DNA of 7,511 nt from Bacteroidales bacterium UBA4417. GTDB taxonomy: Bacteria; Bacteroidota; Bacteroidia; Bacteroidales; UBA4417. Position 1 is the first letter of the stretch, and every line of letters starts with the position of its first letter. Under the pieces are notes generated by a model. The model was not told the origin of the DNA and ran no database searches. It saw only the letters and a list, made by a program, of their open reading frames with translations. The stretch lies in contig DGQJ01000084.1 in NCBI GenBank assembly GCA_002389705.1, positions 2,398 to 9,908 on the forward strand, in the 5' to 3' direction. This document shows, piece after piece, positions 1-7,180 of this stretch. The position numbers and the translations under genes were made by a program.

Positions 1-5
1 CCCGA

Positions 6-833
6 TCAAACTTTGCTGCAAATAAGCATATCCTCGGTTTCCAGATAATGCTTGCGCCCGCACCAGCTTCCGTATTTAATGGATTTCATTTTCAATCCTG
101 CATTTTCAAGCTTTTCCAGTAACCACTCTTCGTCATATGCTACCCGCGATGGTGTTTCTTTCGTCTGCAGCCGAAATAATCCTTTGTTGAATGGGAAATT
201 CATAGGCGTAGGTTTTGTGATCATCAGGTTTTCTGACTCACAATTCACAATAAATATCATAATTAGGCAGGTGCCGCCACGTTTCATAACGCGACCAATT
301 TCTGTCAGATATTGGCTCATCTGGTCTGGAAGCACCTGGGTAAATTCATTTTTTGCAAAAACAATATCAAAACTTTGATCTGCATATGGAAGTGTAAAAA
401 TGTTATCCCCTTCATCAGCATGATTGAGTTGTTGTCCAAATTGAGTTTTGATGTGCCGAAATTTAAAACGTGCAATATGTTCGGGAATATTCTCCCGGCA
501 AAAAGTGATGTGCTGCGCTGAATGGTCGTAACCATCGTAACATCCATCCCGGTGCAGAAATGTAGTGAGATGTAAAGCAATATCGCCATTTCCGCATCCT
601 GCCTCGAGCACACTACTTCCGGCTGTTAGCCCTGTATATTCACGCAGGTACCCGATCCATTTTTCAGCTACAGCATTTTGATCCTCATTCCCTGCTAGTT
701 GTATTTTACCACCAGTAATTACTACATTATTTTTACCCTGAATAGCTTCAAAAATCCCTGATGTTTTGCGTACAAGTTGGGTTGCAAGGTTTTTAGCTTC
801 AGCACTATATACAGAAAATGGTTTATGCTTCAT
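6..833 (-). CDS. Class I SAM-dependent methyltransferase, substrate unknown
   Basis: A 275-residue soluble protein with the Rossmann-like fold of class I SAM-dependent methyltransferases. Seen: motif I VLEAGCGNGD (E77 to G83, the glycine-rich SAM loop), an acidic residue after strand 2 (D103 in GYDHSA) expected to hold the SAM ribose, motif IV LPYADQSFDIVFA (about 148-160) and a following EIGRVMKRGGTCLI segment (about 178-191). The C-terminal part (YGSWCGR near 254-260) would shape the substrate pocket. The Methyltransf_11/25-like core does not reveal the substrate; a small molecule or glycan precursor is possible. The ATG at 833 is preferred over an in-frame TTG at 863, because that TTG lies inside the likely -7 promoter box. 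The TGA stop is at 6-8, so the gene is complete. It is divergent from the glucanase gene and has no visible operon partner; anything downstream lies outside the window. Confidence 0.88.
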   Translation of the reverse strand: MKHKPFSVYSAEAKNLATQLVRKTSGIFEAIQGKNNVVITGGKIQLAGNEDQNAVAEKWIGYLREYTGLTAGSSVLEAGCGNGDIALHLTTFLHRDGCYDGYDHSAQHITFCRENIPEHIARFKFRHIKTQFGQQLNHADEGDNIFTLPYADQSFDIVFAKNEFTQVLPDQMSQYLTEIGRVMKRGGTCLIMIFIVNCESENLMITKPTPMNFPFNKGLFRLQTKETPSRVAYDEEWLLEKLENAGLKMKSIKYGSWCGRKHYLETEDMLICSKV

Positions 834-860
834 GGTTAGTTGACCGGGAAATGTCTCAGG

Positions 861-892
861 CAAATATAAAAATTTATAGCTGATACGACAAT
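861..892 (-). promoter_or_regulatory. Bacteroidota-type promoter of the methyltransferase gene
   Basis: On the minus strand ATTG (889-892) is followed after 20 bases by TATATTTG (861-868). This fits the Bacteroidota primary-sigma consensus TTTG, 19-23 bases, TAnnTTTG, with one mismatch in the -33 box and none in the -7 box. Transcription would start near 855, leaving a leader of about 20 bases before the ATG at 833. The only other upstream in-frame start, TTG at 861-863, is part of the -7 box and so cannot be in the transcript from this promoter. Confidence 0.6.
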
Positions 893-980
893 TTTAAGCA
901 GCACCAACATAAATTTTTGGTTCATGATGTGTGTTTCATTTTTTCGAAATCCCTTTACCTGCTGATTGTAAATGTAAGTG

Positions 981-1012
981 ATTGAGCAACAATGGAACCT
1001 GAATTATATTTG
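981..1012 (+). promoter_or_regulatory. Bacteroidota-type promoter facing the glucanase gene
   Basis: ATTG (981-984), 20 bases, then TATATTTG (1005-1012), the same boxes and spacing as the divergent methyltransferase promoter. Transcription would start near 1018, about 190 bases before the glucanase ATG, so the message would have a long leader with a terminator hairpin in it. The hexamer TGATTG occurs at 963-968 and again at 979-984, the second copy covering the -33 box; these could be half-sites of a regulator, but that is speculation. A weaker -7-like box, TATCTTTA at 1054-1061, could be a second start. Confidence 0.55.
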
Positions 1013-1017
1013 CTGGT

Positions 1018-1125
1018 TCACTGACTTTTTACCGCGCTATCCGATATTAGTTGTATCTTTATAAATCGCTACTCAGCCTGTTGCCCCATAATGAAGTCTG
1101 AATGCTCATTTTGGGGTAATTTTTT
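1018..1125 (+). ncRNA. Candidate small RNA or attenuated leader transcript
   Basis: This is the segment between the expected start of the promoter at 981-1012 and the end of the terminator T-run. I see no ORF with convincing coding character and recognise no known riboswitch or RNA family. The call rests only on a promoter and an intrinsic terminator in correct order and spacing. The 5' end is an estimate. It may be an independent sRNA or the terminated form of the glucanase leader. Confidence 0.35.
1081..1125 (+). terminator. Intrinsic terminator or attenuator hairpin in the glucanase leader
   Basis: The arms 1081-1094 (TTGCCCCATAATGA) and 1106-1119 (TCATTTTGGGGTAA) pair over 14 positions, with one G-U pair and one U-U mismatch, around an 11-base loop. 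Six T follow at 1120-1125. The T-run is only on the plus-strand side, so it acts rightward. No plus-strand gene precedes it in the window; only the promoter at 981-1012 does. It therefore ends either a short RNA of about 110 bases or, conditionally, the glucanase message. Confidence 0.7.
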
Positions 1126-1156
1126 GTTTGGTCCATAAGGTATCGGTTTTACAATA

Positions 1157-1172
1157 CTGGTTCTGAAACCAG
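1157..1172 (+). repeat. Small perfect hairpin upstream of the glucanase start
   Basis: CTGGTT (1157-1162) and AACCAG (1167-1172) form a perfect 6-bp stem with the 4-base loop CTGA. The segment GGTTT at 1145-1149 could instead pair with AAACC at 1166-1170, which would open this stem, so two exclusive folds are possible. It lies 35 bases before the ATG at 1207. It could be an operator or an mRNA structure; there is no direct evidence of function. Confidence 0.3.
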
Positions 1173-1206
1173 GTGAGTGGTGTGTTTATATAATAAATCA
1201 AATCAA

Positions 1207-4200
1207 ATGGAAAAAAAAATCAGTTTCATCGTTATTCTATTCTTAATTTTTGCTGTAGCTGTGTCGGGGCAGATCATCCAGACAGGCAGTGGCAGTTACA
1301 CAAAAACATTTCCCGGGACTGATGCCGCGGGGCGAAACGCCGTTCCTTCGGGTACACCTCAGCTTAGCGGTAATGCCTTTGGCAAGCCGGTACCAACCAG
1401 CGACTGGTGGACAGCCCTGGTTAAAAACGGGCAGGCATCCAATCTTTTTAACTACCCGTTTACCATGAAAACAAATAATTCAGGGTTAGTTGTTACCTAT
1501 ATTCCCTGGGGTGTGATTGATGATATTGAACCTGTTACTGTTGGTGTTTCGGGAATGGCGGCTTCAAAAACCACAGTGGCTGATTATTCTGACTGGACCG
1601 TAACTATGGATTGGAATGATGGCGTTCATAATTTCCAGACTACTTCGGGTGTAGGGATGCCGTTCCTGTATTTTACCAAGAAAGCAACTGACGTGGCCCA
1701 GGTAAATGTGAAATCGGGTACTGTTACCGTATCGGGAGAAATGCTGGTGATCACTAACCTCCGCAACGGGGCTGATTTCGCGGTTTATGCTCCTGCCGGC
1801 AGCACCTGGGTTCAGAATGGAACGCTTTACACATCAACACTCAACGGTAATAATTACTGGTCGCTGGCATTTATTCCGCTTACAACAACCAACGTGAATA
1901 CGGTAGCAAATGAATATAAAAAATATGCCTATGTTTTTCCTGTAAAAACTACAGCATCATATAGTTATAATGAAACCACAGCAACAGTGAGGACAGATTT
2001 TTCGGTTCTAACAGAAGTTAAAGAAGGATCAGAAACAAATATGCTCCTGGGGTTACTCCCGCATCAGTGGGCACATTTATCGGCTGATTCTCCTGTTCCT
2101 GATAAATACAGTTATGCAACAGTAAGGGGCCAGATGAAAACCTTGGCCGGCAACAGTTTCAGTGTCGAGAATACCTTTCATGGCGTTTTGCCAACTTTAC
2201 CATACGTGGATAATTACAGTGCAGGTTTTATTCCAACGTTGCTAAAGGATAAGATTGCAAATCTCGAAAACAACACCCTGGCAACCTGGACCGATTCGTA
2301 CAACGAAGGGCAGGTGATGAACCAACTGATACAGACTGCCCGCATTGCCGATGAAATGGGAAACGTAGCCTCGCGGAATAAAATTCTGAATACGATTAAA
2401 ACCCGTTTGCAGGACTGGTTCAAAACCCAGGCCGGGGAAGTGGCGTTCTTATTTTATTACAACACAGCCTGGTCAGCTTTTATTGGTTATCCAGCCGGCT
2501 ATGGCCAGGATGGCAGCCTGAATGATCATCATTTCCATTGGGGATATTTTATTCACGCGGCAGCATTTATTGAACAGTACGAACCGGGTTGGGCAGCACA
2601 ATGGGGCAGCATGGTAAATATGCTGGTGCGCGATGCGGCTTGCCCCGACCGGAATGACGCAATGTTTCCGTACCTGCGCAATTTCAGCCCTTACCATGGA
2701 CATAGCTGGGCCGATGGCTTTGCCAATAACCCCCAGGGTAACAACCAGGAATCAAGTTCCGAAAGCATGGTTTTTGCCACCTCGCTGATTCACTGGGGCG
2801 AGCTTACCGCTGATAAAACCATCCGCGACCTTGGTATTTATTTATATACCACTGAGCAAACTGCCATCGAAGAATATTATATGGATACACATGACCGGAA
2901 TTTTCCTGCTTCGCAACAGTACAGCCTGGTATCGAGGGTTTGGGGCAACAGCCAGGATAACGGCACATTCTGGACGGCCGATATTGCAGCCTCTTATGGG
3001 ATTGAATTGTACCCTATTCATGGCGGATCACTGTACTTAGGCCAGGATACGATGTACGTAAAAAAGCTATGGAATGAAATAGAAGCCAAAACAGGTATAT
3101 TAAGCAACCAGGCAAATCCAAACCTGTGGCACGATATTTACTGGCAATACCTGGCATTTATCGATCCGGCCAAGGCAATCGGCATGTATAATTCGTACCC
3201 GGAGCGTGAATTAAAATTCGGTGTTTCCGATGCCCAAACCTACCACTGGCTGCATGCCATGAATGCCCTTGGTCGGGTAAATGCTGCCGTAACCGCCGAT
3301 TACCCGGTTGCGGCTGCTTTTATTAAAAATGGAACCATAAATTACGTGGCGCAGAACTATTCAGCTTCGCCTATTACAGTTACTTTTTCCACCGGCTACA
3401 AACTCGTGGTTCCGGCTCATAAAATGGCCTGCAGCCTCGACGCAGGTATTACCGGCACACTTACAACTTCGTTCAGCCAGGCAGCTGTGAACGGAAGTGT
3501 ACATCTAACGGTTGCCGTAAATGAAGGACGTCCATCGAAGGTTGAATTTATGGATGGAGGCATCTCCATGGGTATGGTAAATGCTGCTCCATACACCTGG
3601 AATGCCGGACAATTGCAAACTGGCATTCATGGTTTTTACGCTAAAGTGTATGATGGAGATAAGCTTACGGTAACAAACAGCGCTGAAGTTACGGTTGGAG
3701 ATCAGTTGCCTTATGGTGGAACAGCCTGGGCCATCCCCGGAACCCTTGAAGCAGGGAAATATGATATTTTTGAAGGTGGTAAAGGGCAGAATATTTCTTA
3801 TAATGACGTTACTACAACCAGTTTGGGGAATTTCAGGACCAATGAATATGTTGATGCCAGCCTGAGTAATACCGAAGGTGCATACGTAGGTTGGCTGGAG
3901 GCAGGTGAGTGGCTCGAATATACCGTTAATATTGAGCAGGCTGGCTTGTACACGCTTTCATTCAGGTATGCTTCAGGAAATAAGGCTGGTGGAGGTCCGT
4001 TTCACCTCGAACTCGACGGACAGGCAGTAACTGCTGATATACAGGTGCCATCAACGTCATCAACAGTATGGGATATTTGGGCTACCAAAACGGTAAATGA
4101 TATTCCGCTTGTTCCGGGCCTTCATATATTGCGTATCGCATTTTCCTCAGGCGAATTCAACCTTGCCAAAATGACATTCACACGTTCGGGCGACCTTTCT

Positions 4201-5334
4201 TTCAGCTACCCGACAGCAATAGCAGGCAATGATTTTGTAGTTGTGCTGCCTCAAAATACAACTGAACTTGACGGATCGCAAAGTATCGAATCAGCATTGA
4301 AAACGCTTACCTATGCATGGACGCAAAATTTCGGGCCTATTGAGGTACAGTTCTCTGATGTATATTCGTCTAAGCCAACACTCAGCGGGTTAGCCGAAGG
4401 CGTGTACAGCTTTACACTCACGGTTACAAATCCGGAGTTGCGCAGCGACAAGGATGAAATTCGGGTGGTTGTGAGCAGCACTGCCAACGTATTTCCCATT
4501 GTATCCATTGTATCTCCTACCGATAACTCAACCTCAACTGAAGGGAAAACAGTTATTATCACAGCCAGCGCGAGCGATTTTAACGGGACTGTACAACAGG
4601 TTGATTTTTACCAGGATAACGTACTTATAGGTTCGGATCAGTCGGGCCCTTTCAGTGTTGAATGGCATCCAGCTGCAGGCAATTATACACTCACTGCAGT
4701 TGCAACCGATAACGATGGGGCACAAACCACTTCGCTACCTGTAGCAGTTACAATTGCGCCACTTATGCGGTGTTCCGAAACATCGACAGCTGCCATTCAG
4801 GGCTCTTTTACTACCGGTTACAAATGCACATACGAAACTATAGGAACCAGTGTAATTGTTACCTTCGAGCTTCTCGACAATAAGAATGGCGTTGTAGCTT
4901 ACCTTTGGAAAGAATCTCCCTTTTCAGAATTGCCTATGACCCTGGTTTCGGGAAAAACATATTCAGCCACCCTCAGTGGTCTTGCACCCGGGGCAACCCT
5001 CAGTTATGCCTGTAAATTTGCATTCGAGGGTGGGATGGCAGTAACAAAATATATTTCGTACCAGGTTGGGAAAAATTGTTTAAATGTTGGTTTTGATGAT
5101 GCCGAAGTGCTGAATCAGCGTGTGTACCCTAACCCGGTGCGCGATTGGTTGCATCTTCGCTCAGCCGATGATCAAAGCCAGGTTTTGATCACGAATATGT
5201 TGGGAGAAGTGCTGCTTAACAAATCCCTGCCCGCAACTTACGATCTGAATATGAGTTTATTTAAACCGGGAATTTATATTTTGAGAATCGAGAACAGGCA
5301 TGGTGCCAGGTTCTACAAAGTGATTAAGAATTAG
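1207..5334 (+). CDS. Secreted modular GH81 endo-beta-1,3-glucanase with CBM6 and T9SS sorting domain
   Basis: A 1375-residue extracellular enzyme predicted to hydrolyse internal beta-1,3-glucosidic bonds (laminarin, curdlan, callose, fungal glucan). Domains in order: signal peptide 1 to about 21; GH81 catalytic region about 60-740, with DWWTAL near 66-71, the NDHHFHWGYF motif whose D440 is the expected catalytic acid, and GHSWADG followed by NQESSSE, where E515 or E519 is the expected base; Ig-like domain about 749-831; CBM6 about 834-997 with the typical GEWLEYTV at 900; PKD-like domain about 1004-1090; second Ig-like domain about 1095-1183; a roughly 100-residue module (1186-1290) resembling glucan-binding modules of other Bacteroidota laminarinases, perhaps CBM56-like; T9SS type A sorting domain 1306-1375 starting VYPNP. 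D440 and E515 are 75 residues apart, close to characterised GH81 enzymes as I recall them. The ATG at 1207 is preferred over GTG at 1177 because it starts exactly at the signal peptide (MEKK, then a hydrophobic run). No frameshift is seen. It is monocistronic, with hairpins on both sides. Confidence 0.93.
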   Translation: MEKKISFIVILFLIFAVAVSGQIIQTGSGSYTKTFPGTDAAGRNAVPSGTPQLSGNAFGKPVPTSDWWTALVKNGQASNLFNYPFTMKTNNSGLVVTYIPWGVIDDIEPVTVGVSGMAASKTTVADYSDWTVTMDWNDGVHNFQTTSGVGMPFLYFTKKATDVAQVNVKSGTVTVSGEMLVITNLRNGADFAVYAPAGSTWVQNGTLYTSTLNGNNYWSLAFIPLTTTNVNTVANEYKKYAYVFPVKTTASYSYNETTATVRTDFSVLTEVKEGSETNMLLGLLPHQWAHLSADSPVPDKYSYATVRGQMKTLAGNSFSVENTFHGVLPTLPYVDNYSAGFIPTLLKDKIANLENNTLATWTDSYNEGQVMNQLIQTARIADEMGNVASRNKILNTIKTRLQDWFKTQAGEVAFLFYYNTAWSAFIGYPAGYGQDGSLNDHHFHWGYFIHAAAFIEQYEPGWAAQWGSMVNMLVRDAACPDRNDAMFPYLRNFSPYHGHSWADGFANNPQGNNQESSSESMVFATSLIHWGELTADKTIRDLGIYLYTTEQTAIEEYYMDTHDRNFPASQQYSLVSRVWGNSQDNGTFWTADIAASYGIELYPIHGGSLYLGQDTMYVKKLWNEIEAKTGILSNQANPNLWHDIYWQYLAFIDPAKAIGMYNSYPERELKFGVSDAQTYHWLHAMNALGRVNAAVTADYPVAAAFIKNGTINYVAQNYSASPITVTFSTGYKLVVPAHKMACSLDAGITGTLTTSFSQAAVNGSVHLTVAVNEGRPSKVEFMDGGISMGMVNAAPYTWNAGQLQTGIHGFYAKVYDGDKLTVTNSAEVTVGDQLPYGGTAWAIPGTLEAGKYDIFEGGKGQNISYNDVTTTSLGNFRTNEYVDASLSNTEGAYVGWLEAGEWLEYTVNIEQAGLYTLSFRYASGNKAGGGPFHLELDGQAVTADIQVPSTSSTVWDIWATKTVNDIPLVPGLHILRIAFSSGEFNLAKMTFTRSGDLSFSYPTAIAGNDFVVVLPQNTTELDGSQSIESALKTLTYAWTQNFGPIEVQFSDVYSSKPTLSGLAEGVYSFTLTVTNPELRSDKDEIRVVVSSTANVFPIVSIVSPTDNSTSTEGKTVIITASASDFNGTVQQVDFYQDNVLIGSDQSGPFSVEWHPAAGNYTLTAVATDNDGAQTTSLPVAVTIAPLMRCSETSTAAIQGSFTTGYKCTYETIGTSVIVTFELLDNKNGVVAYLWKESPFSELPMTLVSGKTYSATLSGLAPGATLSYACKFAFEGGMAVTKYISYQVGKNCLNVGFDDAEVLNQRVYPNPVRDWLHLRSADDQSQVLITNMLGEVLLNKSLPATYDLNMSLFKPGIYILRIENRHGARFYKVIKN

Positions 5335-5335
5335 A

Positions 5336-5355
5336 TGCTTAAGTAAGCAATTTTT
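5336..5355 (+). terminator. Short weak terminator-like hairpin after the glucanase stop
   Basis: TGCTT (5336-5340) and AAGCA (5345-5349) form a 5-bp stem with loop AAGT, followed by one A and five T (5351-5355). It begins one base after the TAG stop. The stem is short and A/T-rich, so alone it would be a weak terminator; it may act together with the larger hairpin downstream. Confidence 0.35.
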
Positions 5356-5377
5356 AACGTAATAAACCCTGATTTTC

Positions 5378-5408
5378 GAAAGCCATTCCTGATGCCGGGG
5401 TGGCTTTC
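5378..5408 (+). terminator. Hairpin terminating the glucanase transcript
   Basis: GAAAGCCA (5378-5385) and TGGCTTTC (5401-5408) are a perfect 8-bp inverted repeat. Two U-G and two C-G pairs extend it to 12 pairs, closing on the 7-base loop 5390-5396. The tract after it on the plus strand (ATCTTTACTT) is pyrimidine-rich but not a clean T-run. On the minus strand no T-run follows, so it fits best as the end of the glucanase unit, although it lies where the two convergent transcripts meet. Confidence 0.55.
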
Positions 5409-5538
5409 ATCTTTACTTACAAATCAGGTCAGGCATTCCTGTATATTTTCAGCATGTATGTGGTACACTGATGTAGGAATTAGTGCAGACGAATATTTGC
5501 GACATCATCAACTGGATGTGCAGAAGCATCTGGCTGAG

Positions 5539-7107
5539 CTACCTGTTGAAAATGCTCCGCTCTTTCACGAAGTTTACTGACTTGATATTAGCTGCATCGA
5601 GGATAGAATTAAAAAGAAAATCCGAACGATACCTTTTATGCGCATTCTGCTTTAATATTTCAAGTTTTTCAGGATTTTTAATTTTGTAGATCTCTGACAT
5701 CCATACAAAAACAGCTGGCTGGTGAAGCGGAAATCCTTCGGCGGCATGTAGCCATTTCCCATTTTCACCCAGCAACTCTCCGTGATCTGATTGAAAAATG
5801 AGGATTGCATTTTTGTCTCTTAACCGGTAAATCACTTCCGAAACAAAATAATCGGTATACAAAACCGTGTTATCGTACGAGTTTATCATTTCCTGCGGCG
5901 TATTCGACGATATAACCCTCGACCGGATTACGGGTTTATACCGGGCAAATTTATCTGTAAAATGTGAGTTGTACCACCAATGCGAGCCAATAGAGTGAAG
6001 GATTAAAAGCTGTTTAGGGTTTTCATTTTTTAAGCTTTCATCCAAATGCGGAAGCATGTTTTCATCTAGCCACTGATCAAAATTATAATTGTTTTTGCTC
6101 ATGTTGGCATACACCACATTTTTGCATTCGTTAATAAAAAAGATGAAACTGTTAGCCGGTTCCTGGTTGGCGATCCATGTAGTGTAAAAGCCGCATGTAT
6201 TGAAAAAACCAATAAATGATGGTTCCGTATAAGCCAGCTGCGGATGAGCCGAATCGGCCCTGCTTAGGATATACGGAATGCTTGCATCGGTATAGGTATA
6301 TTCCGAATAGATGTTCGGCAGCGATATAACCCCGGCTTTGCTGAGCATTGGCGTGGTTTCGCGTTCGTACCCGTTCAGCGAAAGGTGATCGGGCCGCAGT
6401 GCTTCACCAATAACCAGAACTACTACCAGGGAGTCTTCTGTTGTTTTTGCATCGTCCGAGATGGATGGTCGGATGTTATGAACAATCTCCCTTCCGTCAA
6501 GATACTTTTTGGTTGCGAAGTAAGTGATATAGGGCAATCGTTCTGATATGGGCCTTATAAACCCACTTATGAATGTTGTGAACAGGATGATGATGGCAAT
6601 ACTTTGAACCATGTGTAGCAAAGGGAAAGTGCGTTTCAGCTTTTTAAACCTATAGTAGATTAGGAAAACGCTAATAGCCAGGTTTAAAATGATATATAAG
6701 ATCAGTTTTGCGGAAACAAGGTCGAGGCTCGATCGCAGATCGTTGTGCAGACTGGCATCAACCAGCATAGGCGTTAATGATACATTGGCGGTATACCTGA
6801 AAAATGCCAGCACCGAATTTAACAGTATAAAGATTGGAAATATCATTGCAAACACATACTTGTTGATTGATATCAGATAGATAAAACCCAGGGTAGCAAT
6901 CAGAACAACCAGCCAGTGCGAGAGGATGATGATAAAATCTTTACCGTTGCTGATCGGGTTGTTTAAAAAATCGGCCGGCGAAATAAATATCGAAAAACTA
7001 AGTGTCGCTATCAGCACAAACAGGTAGTACCATTTATTACTGTTCAGGTATTCTTTAACAAGGGAAATCAAAGCTGACTTATTTTGAATGGTATTTCTGT
7101 TTTTCAT
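5539..7107 (-). CDS. Phosphoethanolamine transferase, EptA/MCR-like inner-membrane enzyme
   Basis: A 522-residue protein of the alkaline-phosphatase/sulfatase superfamily, predicted to move phosphoethanolamine from phosphatidylethanolamine onto lipid A or another surface sugar on the periplasmic side. The N-terminal part has about five membrane segments (near 27-43, 58-80, 84-104, 131-151, 166-184), as in EptA and MCR. The C-terminal periplasmic domain has VIGEALRPDHLSLNGYERETTP with E235 as a zinc ligand, TYTDASIPY with T273 as predicted nucleophile, GSHWW with H376, SDHGELLGE with zinc ligands D441 and H442, and WLH with H454. Spacings resemble MCR-1: 38 residues from E235 to T273 (39 in MCR-1, E246 to T285) and 12 from H442 to H454 (H466 to H478). 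The two cysteines that bracket the nucleophile loop in MCR-1 are Glu and Tyr here. The motifs do not settle the acceptor. The gene is complete (ATG at 7107, TAG at 5539-5541), convergent to the glucanase and apparently monocistronic. Lipid A modification could lower sensitivity to cationic peptides. Confidence 0.88.
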   Translation of the reverse strand: MKNRNTIQNKSALISLVKEYLNSNKWYYLFVLIATLSFSIFISPADFLNNPISNGKDFIIILSHWLVVLIATLGFIYLISINKYVFAMIFPIFILLNSVLAFFRYTANVSLTPMLVDASLHNDLRSSLDLVSAKLILYIILNLAISVFLIYYRFKKLKRTFPLLHMVQSIAIIILFTTFISGFIRPISERLPYITYFATKKYLDGREIVHNIRPSISDDAKTTEDSLVVVLVIGEALRPDHLSLNGYERETTPMLSKAGVISLPNIYSEYTYTDASIPYILSRADSAHPQLAYTEPSFIGFFNTCGFYTTWIANQEPANSFIFFINECKNVVYANMSKNNYNFDQWLDENMLPHLDESLKNENPKQLLILHSIGSHWWYNSHFTDKFARYKPVIRSRVISSNTPQEMINSYDNTVLYTDYFVSEVIYRLRDKNAILIFQSDHGELLGENGKWLHAAEGFPLHQPAVFVWMSEIYKIKNPEKLEILKQNAHKRYRSDFLFNSILDAANIKSVNFVKERSIFNR

Positions 7108-7172
7108 AATCAGATGTGAAAATCAAAGGAGTATTTATTTGATTCCGACTGCAGAAGTCAAAAGAATCTGAG

Positions 7173-7180
7173 CAAATATA
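7173..7180 (-). promoter_or_regulatory. Likely -7 promoter box of the phosphoethanolamine transferase gene
   Basis: The minus strand reads TATATTTG at 7173-7180, a perfect TAnnTTTG match and the same octamer as in the two other promoters. No TTTG-like -33 box is found 19-23 bases further upstream (7200-7207), so the promoter may depend on an activator or be weak. The start would be near 7167, giving a leader of about 60 bases. Within that leader GATTC (7141-7145)/GAATC (7164-7168) and GACT (7147-7150)/AGTC (7156-7159) could form a small interrupted stem. Confidence 0.45.

Larger units (their letters stand above)
5335..5538. other. Convergent intergenic region
   Basis: This spacer separates the 3' ends of the glucanase and phosphoethanolamine transferase genes. 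It holds the two hairpins described separately and an incomplete -7-like box TATATTTT at 5442-5449 on the plus strand. I see no clear minus-strand intrinsic terminator for the transferase; the only small repeat there, CAGG/CCTG at 5434-5441 with its immediate flank, has a 4-bp stem and no T-run. A doubtful 40-codon plus-strand ORF (5458-5580) begins here and runs into the end of the transferase gene; it is treated in the findings. Confidence 0.5.

Noticed and set aside
317..613. Open frames of 70 to 110 codons inside the methyltransferase gene in other frames.
   Set aside because: They overlap a gene with clear catalytic motifs and show no recognisable protein features.
834..863. TTG at 861-863 as an earlier start of the methyltransferase, adding ten residues.
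   Set aside because: The TTG is part of the TATATTTG -7 box, and an ATG lies ten codons downstream at 833; the added residues are not part of the methyltransferase fold.
836..925. A 29-residue hydrophobic minus-strand ORF ending two bases before the methyltransferase ATG.
   Set aside because: The predicted promoter at 861-892 lies inside it and would start transcription after most of it; the region is A/T-rich and the length is within chance.
1177..1206. GTG at 1177 as start of the glucanase.
   Set aside because: It would put ten residues in front of a textbook signal peptide that begins exactly at the ATG at 1207.
2214..4725. Several open frames of 60 to 85 codons inside the glucanase gene, mostly antisense.
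   Set aside because: All lie inside well-conserved glucanase domains and have no motifs; they are by-products of the real frame.
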